From Phycisphaerales bacterium (lineage in GTDB: Bacteria; Planctomycetota; Phycisphaerae; Phycisphaerales; SM1A02): a stretch of DNA of 37,989 nucleotides. The notes beneath the pieces were generated by a model. That model had not been told where the DNA came from, did no database searches, and saw only the letters and a list, made by a program, of their open reading frames with translations. A program made the translations under genes and the position numbers. The stretch is taken from NCBI GenBank assembly GCA_029245245.1, contig JAQWPT010000006.1, forward strand, positions 1 through 37,989, in the 5' to 3' direction. Of this stretch, positions 24,194-32,004 are shown piece after piece (position 1 is the stretch's first letter; each line of letters starts with the position of its first letter).

Positions 24194-25855
24194 GTGCCAC
24201 ATTCCACGCACTCCATTTCGACGAGATGCCTCCTGCTTGCCATCCTCGGTCTGTTCCTGGCGACCCCCGGCACGATGGGCGTCCCCCTGGCGGCGGTTCC
24301 AGCGGTGCGAAAGGCTGACAACGTTGCGATCCTCAGCATCGAGGGTCCGATCACCAGTGTCACCGCCAACTCCCTGAAGCGTCGCATGGATACGGCTCTG
24401 GCCGACGGAGCCGACACGATCGTGATCCGGCTCGATACCCCCGGTGGCGAGTTGATGTCGACGCTGGAGATCTGCCGAATGCTCAAGGCCGAGGCTCCCG
24501 CCAACACGGTGGCCTGGGTCGATCCGTACGCGTTCTCCGCAGGGACCGTCATTGCCCTGGCCTGTCGTGAGACGGTCATCTCACCAGGTGGCATGTTCGG
24601 CGACAGCGCCCCGGTGAGCCCGATGGGGCCCATTCCCCAGACAGAACGGGCGAAGATCGAATCGCCCCTGCTGGCGGAAGTCGTGGACTCGGCGCGGCGC
24701 AATCACTACGACGAGCAGATTGTCCAGGCCTTCGTGAGTCTTGGCATCGAGTTGTGGCTGCTTGAGAACACCGAAAGCGGACAACGCATCGCCGTCGATC
24801 GTGCCGAGTACAAGACCATCTTCCAGGAGGAACCACCGGACACGATCCCGGCCATCACGCCCAGCGAAGCAGAGGCGACACCGATCGCACCCTGGTTTGA
24901 AACCATGATGAGCGGAGCCGGCGGCAGCGGCCCCGCGAGCGAAGACCTCTCCGGCATGGTGCAGCGACCGTCTTCGCGAACCCGGCTCGGACCCGGTGAT
25001 CGTGAACAATGGGTTCCCCTGGGCCAGATCGTCTCCTCGGATCGACTGCTGGCACTGACACCCTCGGAAGCCATTGCCTACGGACTCGTGCCGAGAACCA
25101 TCGCCAACGAGAGTGAGCTGAAGGCCTTCCTCGGGGCCAACTCGATCAGGCAATACGACCGGTCGTGGTCGGAAACACTGGTGATGTTCCTCGTGAGCTG
25201 GCCGGTTCGGATCATCCTCATCGTGATCTTCCTTGTCTGCCTCTTCGTGGAATTCGCGATCCCGGGTACTGGAATCTTCGCTGCGGGATCGGCTGGTGCC
25301 CTGCTGATCCTCCTGGGCGCCCCATGGATCGTGGGCCTTGCCCAGTGGTGGGACATCCTGTTCGTCTTCCTCGGCCTCGCTCTTGTCGGCGTGGAACTCT
25401 TCCTGCTTCCCGGTGGCCTCATTGCGGGCATCGGCGGCGCCCTGCTTCTGCTGGCGGGATTGGTGGGCACCTTCGTCTCCGGCGACATGAACTCCACCGA
25501 AATGGTCGATGGAATCTTCCGGGGCATCATGATCGTGATTGCCGGCCTCATCACCTCGGTGGTGATCATGTGGTGGCTTGGCCGAAAATTCGAACACAGC
25601 CGCTTCGCATCACGCTTCATCCTCAAGACCGAACCCATGAACACCGCAGGTGCCGGCGCCGCTGCCGCTTCGACTGGCATCCCCTCCATCGGCGAGGAAG
25701 GCGTTGCCATCACCGACCTGCGACCGGCGGGTCGCATCCGCTGTGGAGACGCCGTCTTCGATGCGGTATCTTCCGGACGATGGATCCGCAAGGGTGATCC
25801 AGTCCGTATCATTCGCAACGAGATGACCATCAAGGTGGAGGCGATCCAGGAATGA
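24194..25855 (+). CDS. Long NfeD-family membrane protein with ClpP-like serine protease domain
   Basis: A 553-residue protein starting GTG. After a signal segment comes a ClpP/crotonase-fold domain: VAILSIEGPITSVTANSLK, TIVIRLDTPGGELMSTLEI and the AFSAGTVIALACRETVISPGGMFG block with the probable nucleophile Ser115. A less conserved linker follows, then several membrane helices (about 325-440) and a C-terminal soluble OB-fold domain (about 470-553). This matches the 'NfeD1a/1510-N plus NfeD' architecture, in which the protease domain cleaves hydrophobic segments of stomatin-like partners. The gene overlaps a second, short NfeD by ATGA, and FloA follows, so the protein probably works with flotillin in membrane microdomains. 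The catalytic lysine could not be assigned with certainty. Confidence 0.92.
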   Translation: MPHSTHSISTRCLLLAILGLFLATPGTMGVPLAAVPAVRKADNVAILSIEGPITSVTANSLKRRMDTALADGADTIVIRLDTPGGELMSTLEICRMLKAEAPANTVAWVDPYAFSAGTVIALACRETVISPGGMFGDSAPVSPMGPIPQTERAKIESPLLAEVVDSARRNHYDEQIVQAFVSLGIELWLLENTESGQRIAVDRAEYKTIFQEEPPDTIPAITPSEAEATPIAPWFETMMSGAGGSGPASEDLSGMVQRPSSRTRLGPGDREQWVPLGQIVSSDRLLALTPSEAIAYGLVPRTIANESELKAFLGANSIRQYDRSWSETLVMFLVSWPVRIILIVIFLVCLFVEFAIPGTGIFAAGSAGALLILLGAPWIVGLAQWWDILFVFLGLALVGVELFLLPGGLIAGIGGALLLLAGLVGTFVSGDMNSTEMVDGIFRGIMIVIAGLITSVVIMWWLGRKFEHSRFASRFILKTEPMNTAGAGAAAASTGIPSIGEEGVAITDLRPAGRIRCGDAVFDAVSSGRWIRKGDPVRIIRNEMTIKVEAIQE

Positions 25856-26415
25856 GCATGCTGCTGGCCCAATCCGCTCCTGCCATGAGCGAAGCCCCGT
25901 TGATCTGGGGCATCATTCTCGTGGGCACCGCGATCGTCCTGCTCTTTCTCGAACTGTTCGTGCCATCAGGCGGCATCCTCTCACTGTGCAGCGCGGTGGC
26001 GGTCCTGGCATCGATCCTCGCCTTCTTCACCTACAGCACATCCGCGGGGATGATCGCCCTGGGGCTGTACATCGTTCTCGGGCCACTGGTCATCTGGGCC
26101 GGCTTTCGATGGTGGGCCACCTCGTCCCTTGGACAACGCATGATTCTCGGTGCCGCGGATGACCCCATCGACCGGACGCCGGACGAAGCCTATGCCGCTT
26201 CCAAGGCCGCGATGCAGGCCCGTGCTCACCAGCTTGATCAACTCATCGGCCGACAGGGCACCGCCGAAACCAAGCTCTTCCCCGTTGGCAGCATCCGGAT
26301 CGACGGGACTCGATACGAAGCCCTCGCCGAGACCGGAATGATCAATGCCGGTGCTGAGGTGCTTGTCATCGCCGCCTACGACAACCAGTTGAAGGTCCGG
26401 CCTGCGGACTCCTGA
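25852..26415 (+). CDS. Short NfeD-family protein
   Basis: A 187-residue protein with an N-terminal membrane region of two to three helices (IWGIILVGTAIVLLFLELFV; LSLCSAVAVLASILAFF; MIALGLYIVLGPLVIWAGF) and a C-terminal soluble NfeD-type domain: LIGRQGTAETKLFPVGSIRIDGTRYEALAE and AGAEVLVIAAYDNQLKVRP, typical of the OB-fold that binds SPFH proteins. It has no protease domain. The start overlaps the long NfeD stop (ATGA), so expression is coupled; a second in-frame ATG lies two codons on. The combination long NfeD, short NfeD, FloA is unusual compared with the common single NfeD-FloA pair. Confidence 0.9.
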   Translation: MSMLLAQSAPAMSEAPLIWGIILVGTAIVLLFLELFVPSGGILSLCSAVAVLASILAFFTYSTSAGMIALGLYIVLGPLVIWAGFRWWATSSLGQRMILGAADDPIDRTPDEAYAASKAAMQARAHQLDQLIGRQGTAETKLFPVGSIRIDGTRYEALAETGMINAGAEVLVIAAYDNQLKVRPADS

Positions 26416-26473
26416 AATCTGGTAGAATCCCCTCCTGCGCATCAAGGCGGGCCAACGCCCCGGGAGCATTTTC

Positions 26474-27481
26474 ATGACCACGTTCGAAATCATCGCCATC
26501 AGTGTCGGCGGCTTCCTTGTCCTGATGATCCTGCTGTTCCTCTTTCAGTTCGTCGGGCTGTACCTGCAGGCATGGGTTTCCGGTGCCAAGGTCCGCTTCG
26601 TCGACCTGGTGATGATGCGATTCCGAAAGGTCAAGCCCCGCGCAATCGTGGAGAACCGGATCACGGCAAAGAAGGCCGGACTCGATATTCCCACCGACAT
26701 GCTTGAATCCCACTACCTCGCTGGTGGCCGGATCACGAACGTGGTTCGATCGATCATCGCCGCGGACAAGGCTCACATCGAACTTCCCTGGGAAGTCGCC
26801 ACCGCGATCGACCTCGCCGGCCGTGACATCCTCGACGCGGTCCGAACCTCGGTCAATCCGAAGGTCATCGACTGCCCCGACCAGGCCCACGGTCGATTGA
26901 CCATCGATGCGGTGGCCAAGGACGGAATCCAACTCAAGGCCCGTGCCCGGGTCACGGTGCGAACGAACATCGCCCGGCTCGTCGGTGGCGCCACCGAGGA
27001 AACCATCATCGCCCGCGTCGGCGAAGGCATCGTCTCAACCATCGGTTCGGCCGCAAATCACCTGGCCGTGCTCGAGAACCCGGATGAGATTTCCCGCACC
27101 GTGCTCGAAAAGGGGCTTGATGCCGGAACCGCCTACGAGATCCTCTCGATCGACATCGCGGACATGGACGTGGGCGAGAACATCGGCGCCAAGTTGCAGA
27201 CGCACCAGGCCAGCGCCGATGAGAAGAAGTTCCAGGCCCAGGCCGAGAAACGCCGGGCCATGGCCGTCGCGCTGGAAGCGGAAATGAAGGCGGAAGCCCA
27301 GAAGAACCGAGCCGTGGTCATCCTCGCCGAGGCGGAGATTCCCAAGGCGATGGCCGAAGCCTTCCGTGGGGGCAACTTCGGAATCATGGACTATTACCGC
27401 ATGAAGAACGTCATGGCCGACACCTCCATGCGATCCTCCATCGCCAACGACGACGATGCGCCCACGACCAAGGGCAAATGA
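26474..27481 (+). CDS. floA: Flotillin-like protein FloA
   Basis: A 335-residue FloA/YqfA-type SPFH protein of standard length. The N-terminal membrane-inserting hairpin ([35 protein letters not shown]) is followed by [30 protein letters not shown], diagnostic of FloA. The SPFH core has [30 protein letters not shown], and an Ala/Glu-rich coiled coil follows ([33 protein letters not shown]). FloA scaffolds membrane microdomains and affects secretion, signalling and membrane fluidity. It stands 58 bp after the short NfeD, and a weak hairpin with no T-run (CCCCTT-CCCG-AAGGGG, 27487-27502) follows the stop. Confidence 0.96.
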   Translation: MTTFEIIAISVGGFLVLMILLFLFQFVGLYLQAWVSGAKVRFVDLVMMRFRKVKPRAIVENRITAKKAGLDIPTDMLESHYLAGGRITNVVRSIIAADKAHIELPWEVATAIDLAGRDILDAVRTSVNPKVIDCPDQAHGRLTIDAVAKDGIQLKARARVTVRTNIARLVGGATEETIIARVGEGIVSTIGSAANHLAVLENPDEISRTVLEKGLDAGTAYEILSIDIADMDVGENIGAKLQTHQASADEKKFQAQAEKRRAMAVALEAEMKAEAQKNRAVVILAEAEIPKAMAEAFRGGNFGIMDYYRMKNVMADTSMRSSIANDDDAPTTKGK

Positions 27482-27543
27482 CGCTACCCCTTCCCGAAGG
27501 GGGAAGCGTGCCGAATGCCCCTTCACGGGGACTTCAGCCCGAT

Positions 27544-27587
27544 CCGATCGAAATACCGATCGAACGAAAATGACTTTGTCGTATGAT
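27544..27587 (+). promoter_or_regulatory. CCGATCGAA direct repeats and -10-like box before the DegT gene
   Basis: CCGATCGAA occurs twice with a 12-bp period (27544-27552 and 27556-27564). TATGAT at 27582-27587 resembles a -10; the second repeat then covers the -35 position, which itself is a poor match. A transcription-factor site overlapping the promoter would explain both. Evidence is limited to the pattern. Confidence 0.3.
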
Positions 27588-27629
27588 TGACCACGTGGGC
27601 ACCCACCCACGCCCGGAGTATCCAAGTCC

Positions 27630-28898
27630 ATGACCTCCAGTGCACCCGCTGTGGACCGCCCCGCCATTCTCGGCGGCGATCCTGCCATCAACCTGTCTCA
27701 CGACGACGCCATGCGATGGCCCATCCTCACCACTGAGGACGAGGAAGCCGTCCTGCGCGTCATGCGCAGTGGCAAACTCGGCGTCAGTGATGAGACCGCG
27801 GCACTGGAAGCGGACTTTCGTGACTGGACCGGGCGCGAGTACGCCGTCGCCCACAACAACGGCACGTCCGCCATCTTCGGCGCCATGCACGCCTTTGGAA
27901 TCGAATCGGGTGACGAGGTCATCGTGCCATCGGCCACCTGGTGGTCGAGCGTCATGCCGATCCTGCACTTCGGTGGAGTTCCAATCTTTGCGGAACTCGA
28001 AAGCGAATGCCTCGGCCTCGACCCCGAAGATGTGGAGCGGAAGATCACCGATCGGACCAAGGCCATCGTGGTCGTCCACCTCTTCGGCATGCCATCGAAG
28101 ATGGACGAACTCATCGAGCTCGCTGACCGCTACGACCTGAAGATCCTCGAGGACGCCAGCCACGCCCACGGCGCCGTCTACAAGGGACGCCCCATCGGAA
28201 CCATGACCGACGCGGCCGTCTTCAGCATGCAGGGCAACAAGCTTCTGCCCACGGCCGAGGGTGGCGTCTTCCTCTGCGACGACGAGGAGATGTACGAGGC
28301 GGTCCTCCGACTCGGACATTACGAGCGGCTCCTGGACCTGACATCCATGAACAAGTACCTCGCCGCTACGGGGCTCGGATACAAGTCCAGGATTTCACCG
28401 TTGTCGGCGGCGATCGGTCGCGTGCAGTTGCGCCACCTCGACGAACGCAACGCAATCCGGAACGAGAACTGCATCCGACTCGGCCACCACCTGAAAACGC
28501 TTGGTTGCATTCAACCGTACCTCGCTCCCGAGGGAATCCAGCGAACATACTTCGAATACCTCATTCGCTATGACGAGTCCGCCACCGGACTGCCCATCGA
28601 CGACTTCACTCGGGCGATGCAGGCCGAGGGTGCCCAACTCTCCGCACCACGCTACCCGCTGCTGCACCAGATGCCCGTCTTTACCCACGGCATCTGGAAG
28701 TCCATCACGCGACTTCCGGAAACAGACGACATGCACGTCTACGACGAGGGCGATCTGCCGATGACCTCGGAGGGCAACGGCTCACTCATCAAACTCCCGG
28801 CCTTTCCCAATGCCGACGAGGGACTCGTCGAGCAGTACTGCACGGCCTTCTCCAAGGTCCTTGCCCATGCGGATGAACTCCCAAGGGAATCCGCATGA
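27630..28898 (+). CDS. DegT/DnrJ/EryC1/StrS-family PLP aminotransferase
   Basis: A 422-residue fold-type I aminotransferase. AVAHNNGTSAIFGAMHAFGI at 72-91 and IVPSATWWSSVMPILHFGGVPIFAE are the cofactor-binding and substrate blocks. LEDASHAHGA holds Asp175, which pairs with the pyridine nitrogen, and FSMQGNKLLPTAEGG contains the PLP lysine (Lys204). Family members transaminate nucleotide-linked keto sugars or aminocyclitols, or make AHBA-type aromatic precursors. The SATWWSSVMP segment differs from the usual 'TF.At...v' of sugar aminotransferases, so the substrate is uncertain. Its stop overlaps the acyltransferase start (ATGA), suggesting that the aminated product may be acylated; that is inference. 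Confidence 0.9.
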   Translation: MTSSAPAVDRPAILGGDPAINLSHDDAMRWPILTTEDEEAVLRVMRSGKLGVSDETAALEADFRDWTGREYAVAHNNGTSAIFGAMHAFGIESGDEVIVPSATWWSSVMPILHFGGVPIFAELESECLGLDPEDVERKITDRTKAIVVVHLFGMPSKMDELIELADRYDLKILEDASHAHGAVYKGRPIGTMTDAAVFSMQGNKLLPTAEGGVFLCDDEEMYEAVLRLGHYERLLDLTSMNKYLAATGLGYKSRISPLSAAIGRVQLRHLDERNAIRNENCIRLGHHLKTLGCIQPYLAPEGIQRTYFEYLIRYDESATGLPIDDFTRAMQAEGAQLSAPRYPLLHQMPVFTHGIWKSITRLPETDDMHVYDEGDLPMTSEGNGSLIKLPAFPNADEGLVEQYCTAFSKVLAHADELPRESA

Positions 28899-29677
28899 CC
28901 GAAGCCGACCAGGGAATTCTGCCTGATGCCGCCGCGGTGGAGCAACGCATCCGCTCCCGCCGTGCTGCCATCATGCGCACCATCATCCACCTGTACTTCG
29001 ACTTCCTGAAACTCATCCTCAGGTCGAGGTGGTACAGCGAAGGACGCGAGCACATCGAGAACCTGGATACTCCGTTCATCCTCGCATCCAACCACACGGG
29101 CCATGCCGACACGCATTGCATTCTCCGGGTCCTGCCCCCGGATATCGCAAAGCGCACCGCTGTCGCCGCAGCATTCGACTACTTCGGCACGACCAGGCGA
29201 CTGTCCCTGAAGCGATCCCTGATCCAGTTCTGCTCGACGGCGGGCTGGAACGCCTTCGGCTTCGACCGCCGGGACCAGTCGATCCGCTCGGTGAAGACCT
29301 CCGCACGGCTGCTTCGCAACAACTGGTGCCTGCTCCTGTACCCCGAGGGCACCCGCAGTCGCAACGGCCGCATGGCCCATTTCAAGCCCGGCGTCTCGGT
29401 GATCTCCAGGCTCAGTCACTTCCCGGTCATTCCCACATGCGTCATTGGTGGCGCTGCACTGTTCCCACACGGCAAGTGGTTCCCCCGTCCAGCCGTCGTG
29501 CAGATCCGGTTCGGCGAACCGATGTACGCTCACAAGGGCCAGACGCACGAGGAGTTCACGGCCGAGATCGAGTCCGCGGTTCTCGAACTGCTCAAGGCCG
29601 GAGAAAAACCGTCCTCAACCGGACGTCCCGACAAGTACGGTCACGCCGCGCACGCCCGCAGCGGCGCCCGCTCCTGA
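28895..29677 (+). CDS. PlsC-type 1-acylglycerol-3-phosphate O-acyltransferase family protein
   Basis: A 260-residue acyltransferase. The catalytic H-x4-D motif is NHTGHAD (His67, Asp72) inside FILASNHTGHADTHCILR. The glycerophosphate-binding FGFDRRD segment and the LYPEGTRSRNG motif follow, then the VIPTCVIGG and FPRPAVVQIRFGEPM blocks. PlsC enzymes acylate lysophosphatidic acid at the inner membrane. Related proteins acylate other lipid or amino acceptors, for example in ornithine-lipid formation. The ATG overlaps the DegT aminotransferase stop, a coupling that hints at a dedicated acceptor rather than housekeeping phospholipid synthesis. The C-terminus is a basic, Ser/Gly-rich tail. Confidence 0.9.
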   Translation: MTEADQGILPDAAAVEQRIRSRRAAIMRTIIHLYFDFLKLILRSRWYSEGREHIENLDTPFILASNHTGHADTHCILRVLPPDIAKRTAVAAAFDYFGTTRRLSLKRSLIQFCSTAGWNAFGFDRRDQSIRSVKTSARLLRNNWCLLLYPEGTRSRNGRMAHFKPGVSVISRLSHFPVIPTCVIGGAALFPHGKWFPRPAVVQIRFGEPMYAHKGQTHEEFTAEIESAVLELLKAGEKPSSTGRPDKYGHAAHARSGARS

Positions 29678-29701
29678 CGTTTCCGACCTCGACGTCTCTT
29701 C

Positions 29702-31024
29702 ATGGATCCAGACACCACACCATTCCTGTTCACGCTCGCCAGCACCGGCCCCACGCTGCTGCAGGTGGTCCTGCTGTGCCTGCTTCCCCTGCTCATCTGC
29801 GGCAGCGCGTTCTTCAGTGGAAGTGAAACGGCACTGTTCGGCCTCACTGCCAGTGAACGCCTCGAACTTCGCCGACAACAGACTGTCGGAGCCCGAGCGG
29901 CGCTGCGCCTGCTGCAACAGCCGCGGCTGCTCCTGATTCTCCTGCTGCTGGGCAACATGACAATGAACGTCTTCTTCTTCATCATCAGCAGCGTGCTGAT
30001 GATGAACAACCTCTTCGGCTGGCTCGGCGACATCATCTTCGGCATCAGCGTACTGCTGGCGATGGTCATCTGTGGAGAACTGTTGCCGAAGTTCATCGCC
30101 AGCACGTTCCGACATCGCTGCCTGCGATTCGCCGCCCCGATCCTGCTGGCACTTCACCGTGGCCTGCTCCCGCTCTGGCGTGGACTGGACCTGATGGTGG
30201 TCACCCCGTTGAGCCGCCTGGCCTTGTCCCGACCGGACATGCAGGGTCTGACCGGAGAGGAACTGCAGGCCCTGGTTGAACTGTCCGGACGGGAGGGCGT
30301 GGTCGATGCCGACGAGCAGCAACGACTGGGCGATGTACTTCGACTGGGCTCGACGATCGTGCGCCGCGCGATGACTCCCCGTACGAGAATGAAGAGCCTG
30401 CAGATCGATGCCACCGACGATGAAATCCGGGCCATGATCCACGACACGAAACTCACCCGGATCCCCATCTGCAAGGACGACATCGACTCGATCGCGGGCA
30501 TCCTGCACGCGAAGACCTGGCTCATGAACGGCCGAAATGGATCCGCACATATTTCTGAATCGATGTCTCCCCCGAGCTACATCCCCGAAGTGACCACCCT
30601 CGACAAGGTGCTGGATCATTTTCGAGACACAAGCACCCAGATGGCGATCGTCGTGGACGAATACGGTGGTACGGCCGGAATCATCGCTCTGCACGACGTG
30701 GTCGAACAACTGGTGGGCGACATTCGTGACACCACCGAGCCGACCACCCAGAGCGCGAGATCCATCGGTCCCAACCAGTGGATCGTCGATGGCAATGCCA
30801 GTTCATCGGCCTGGATCAACCTCTTTGGCGTCACCCTGGGCTTCCTTCCCGCGGGCACCATTGGAGGCCTGGTCACCCAGATTCTGAACCGTCGACCGGA
30901 AGTGGGTGACGTGGCTCGACTGGCCAACGTACGCATGGAGGTGCATCACATCGAGCACGAGCAGGTGATGACGGTGCTGCTGACGCTCGAAGATGATTCC
31001 ACCGGCAAGGAGGCGGCACCATGA
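29702..31024 (+). CDS. CNNM/CorC-family transporter (DUF21-CBS-CorC_HlyC)
   Basis: A 440-residue protein. An N-terminal DUF21 membrane domain of about three to four helices begins LQVVLLCLLPLLICGSAFFSGSETALFGLTASERLELRR, with the family motif SGSETA. A CBS pair lies at about 220-330 (RAMTPRTRMKSLQID and MAIVVDEYGGTAGIIALHDVVEQLVGDI), followed by a C-terminal CorC_HlyC domain (IDGNASSS..., VGDVARLANVRMEVHHIE). The family includes magnesium efflux proteins such as CorC/MpfA and the 'hemolysin' HlyC relatives; no haemolytic role is implied. It is coupled by ATGA to a shorter relative, so the two may form a heteromer. Confidence 0.92.
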   Translation: MDPDTTPFLFTLASTGPTLLQVVLLCLLPLLICGSAFFSGSETALFGLTASERLELRRQQTVGARAALRLLQQPRLLLILLLLGNMTMNVFFFIISSVLMMNNLFGWLGDIIFGISVLLAMVICGELLPKFIASTFRHRCLRFAAPILLALHRGLLPLWRGLDLMVVTPLSRLALSRPDMQGLTGEELQALVELSGREGVVDADEQQRLGDVLRLGSTIVRRAMTPRTRMKSLQIDATDDEIRAMIHDTKLTRIPICKDDIDSIAGILHAKTWLMNGRNGSAHISESMSPPSYIPEVTTLDKVLDHFRDTSTQMAIVVDEYGGTAGIIALHDVVEQLVGDIRDTTEPTTQSARSIGPNQWIVDGNASSSAWINLFGVTLGFLPAGTIGGLVTQILNRRPEVGDVARLANVRMEVHHIEHEQVMTVLLTLEDDSTGKEAAP

Positions 31025-31995
31025 GCGATCTGCTGATCCTCCTGTTCCTGCTGCTGATCATCGTCGGACTGCTCGGCAGCGCCTTCTACTCGGGCATGGA
31101 AACCGGCCTCTACACGATCAACCGGGTGCGGCTGACGGTGCGCGCAGGGCACGGAGACGCAAGGGCCGCCTGGCTGCAGCGACTCATCCGACGCCCCATC
31201 CTGATGTTGACCGTCCTGCTGCTTGGAAACAACATCGCCAACTACGCAAGCAGTTTCGGAATCACCGGCCTCCTGGATCACGTGGGCATCTCTCCCGTGA
31301 GCGCAATCTTCATCAACGCCGCCATCCTCATTCCCCTGCTGTTCATCTTCGCCGAGGTCCTCCCCAAGGAACTCTGGAGGACACAAACGGACCGGTGGTC
31401 CTACCAGGGCACGCCCCTGCTTCGAACCACAAGCCGACTGCTGACCATCATCGGGCTGGTCCCGCTGGTCGCCTGCATCGCGAAACTCATCGGCAGCGAT
31501 CCTTCCACCGTGGTCAACTCGTCCAAGACGCGACTGGGCCAGTTGCTCAAGGAAGGAGTCGGAGCCGGCGTGCTCAGCGAATCACAGACGACCCTGCTCG
31601 ACCGGGCCATGGCGATGCGTGAACTGTCCGTCACCGGCGAGATGGTGCCCTGGTCGCAGGTGCGAACCCTGGCCGCGGACCTGTCCGGCGAGGTACGACT
31701 GGATGTCCTCAAGGGCCACAACCACACCCGGCTCCCGGTGGTGGAGCACGACGGGCGTGTCATCGGCGTGGTCTCGGTGCTCGATGTGCTGCTGAACCCG
31801 GACACGTCGACGCGAAGCATGTTGACACCTCCACTGCAACTGCCCGGCACGATGCCGGTCCCAGCTGCACTGGAAGCACTGCGAACCAATGAACGGATTC
31901 TCGCGATCGTCACTGATGACGGTGGACATCCACAGGGCGTTGTCACCATGAAGGACCTCGTCGAGGTGCTCACCGGTGAACTGGAAGCCTGGTAG
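31021..31995 (+). CDS. Short DUF21/CBS protein paralogous to the preceding gene
   Basis: A 324-residue protein with the same plan: a DUF21 membrane domain (LLLIIVGLLGSAFYSGMETGLYTINRVRL, with SGMETG in place of SGSETA; INAAILIPLLFIFAEVLPKELW) and then two CBS repeats (VTGEMVPWSQVRTLAAD, LPVVEHDGRVIGVVSVLDVLL, ILAIVTDDGGHPQGVVTMKDLVEVLTGELE). It ends there, without the CorC_HlyC domain of its neighbour. Its ATG overlaps the upstream stop. A truncated partner of this kind suggests a regulatory or heteromeric subunit; that is inference. It converges with the penicillin-acylase-family gene nine bases away. Confidence 0.9.
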   Translation: MSDLLILLFLLLIIVGLLGSAFYSGMETGLYTINRVRLTVRAGHGDARAAWLQRLIRRPILMLTVLLLGNNIANYASSFGITGLLDHVGISPVSAIFINAAILIPLLFIFAEVLPKELWRTQTDRWSYQGTPLLRTTSRLLTIIGLVPLVACIAKLIGSDPSTVVNSSKTRLGQLLKEGVGAGVLSESQTTLLDRAMAMRELSVTGEMVPWSQVRTLAADLSGEVRLDVLKGHNHTRLPVVEHDGRVIGVVSVLDVLLNPDTSTRSMLTPPLQLPGTMPVPAALEALRTNERILAIVTDDGGHPQGVVTMKDLVEVLTGELEAW

Positions 31996-32004
31996 GCCGG
32001 AGTA

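Noticed and set aside
27487-27525. Hairpins after floA as an intrinsic terminator
   Set aside because: Stems are only 4-6 bp and no T-run follows; noted in the floA entry but not listed separately.
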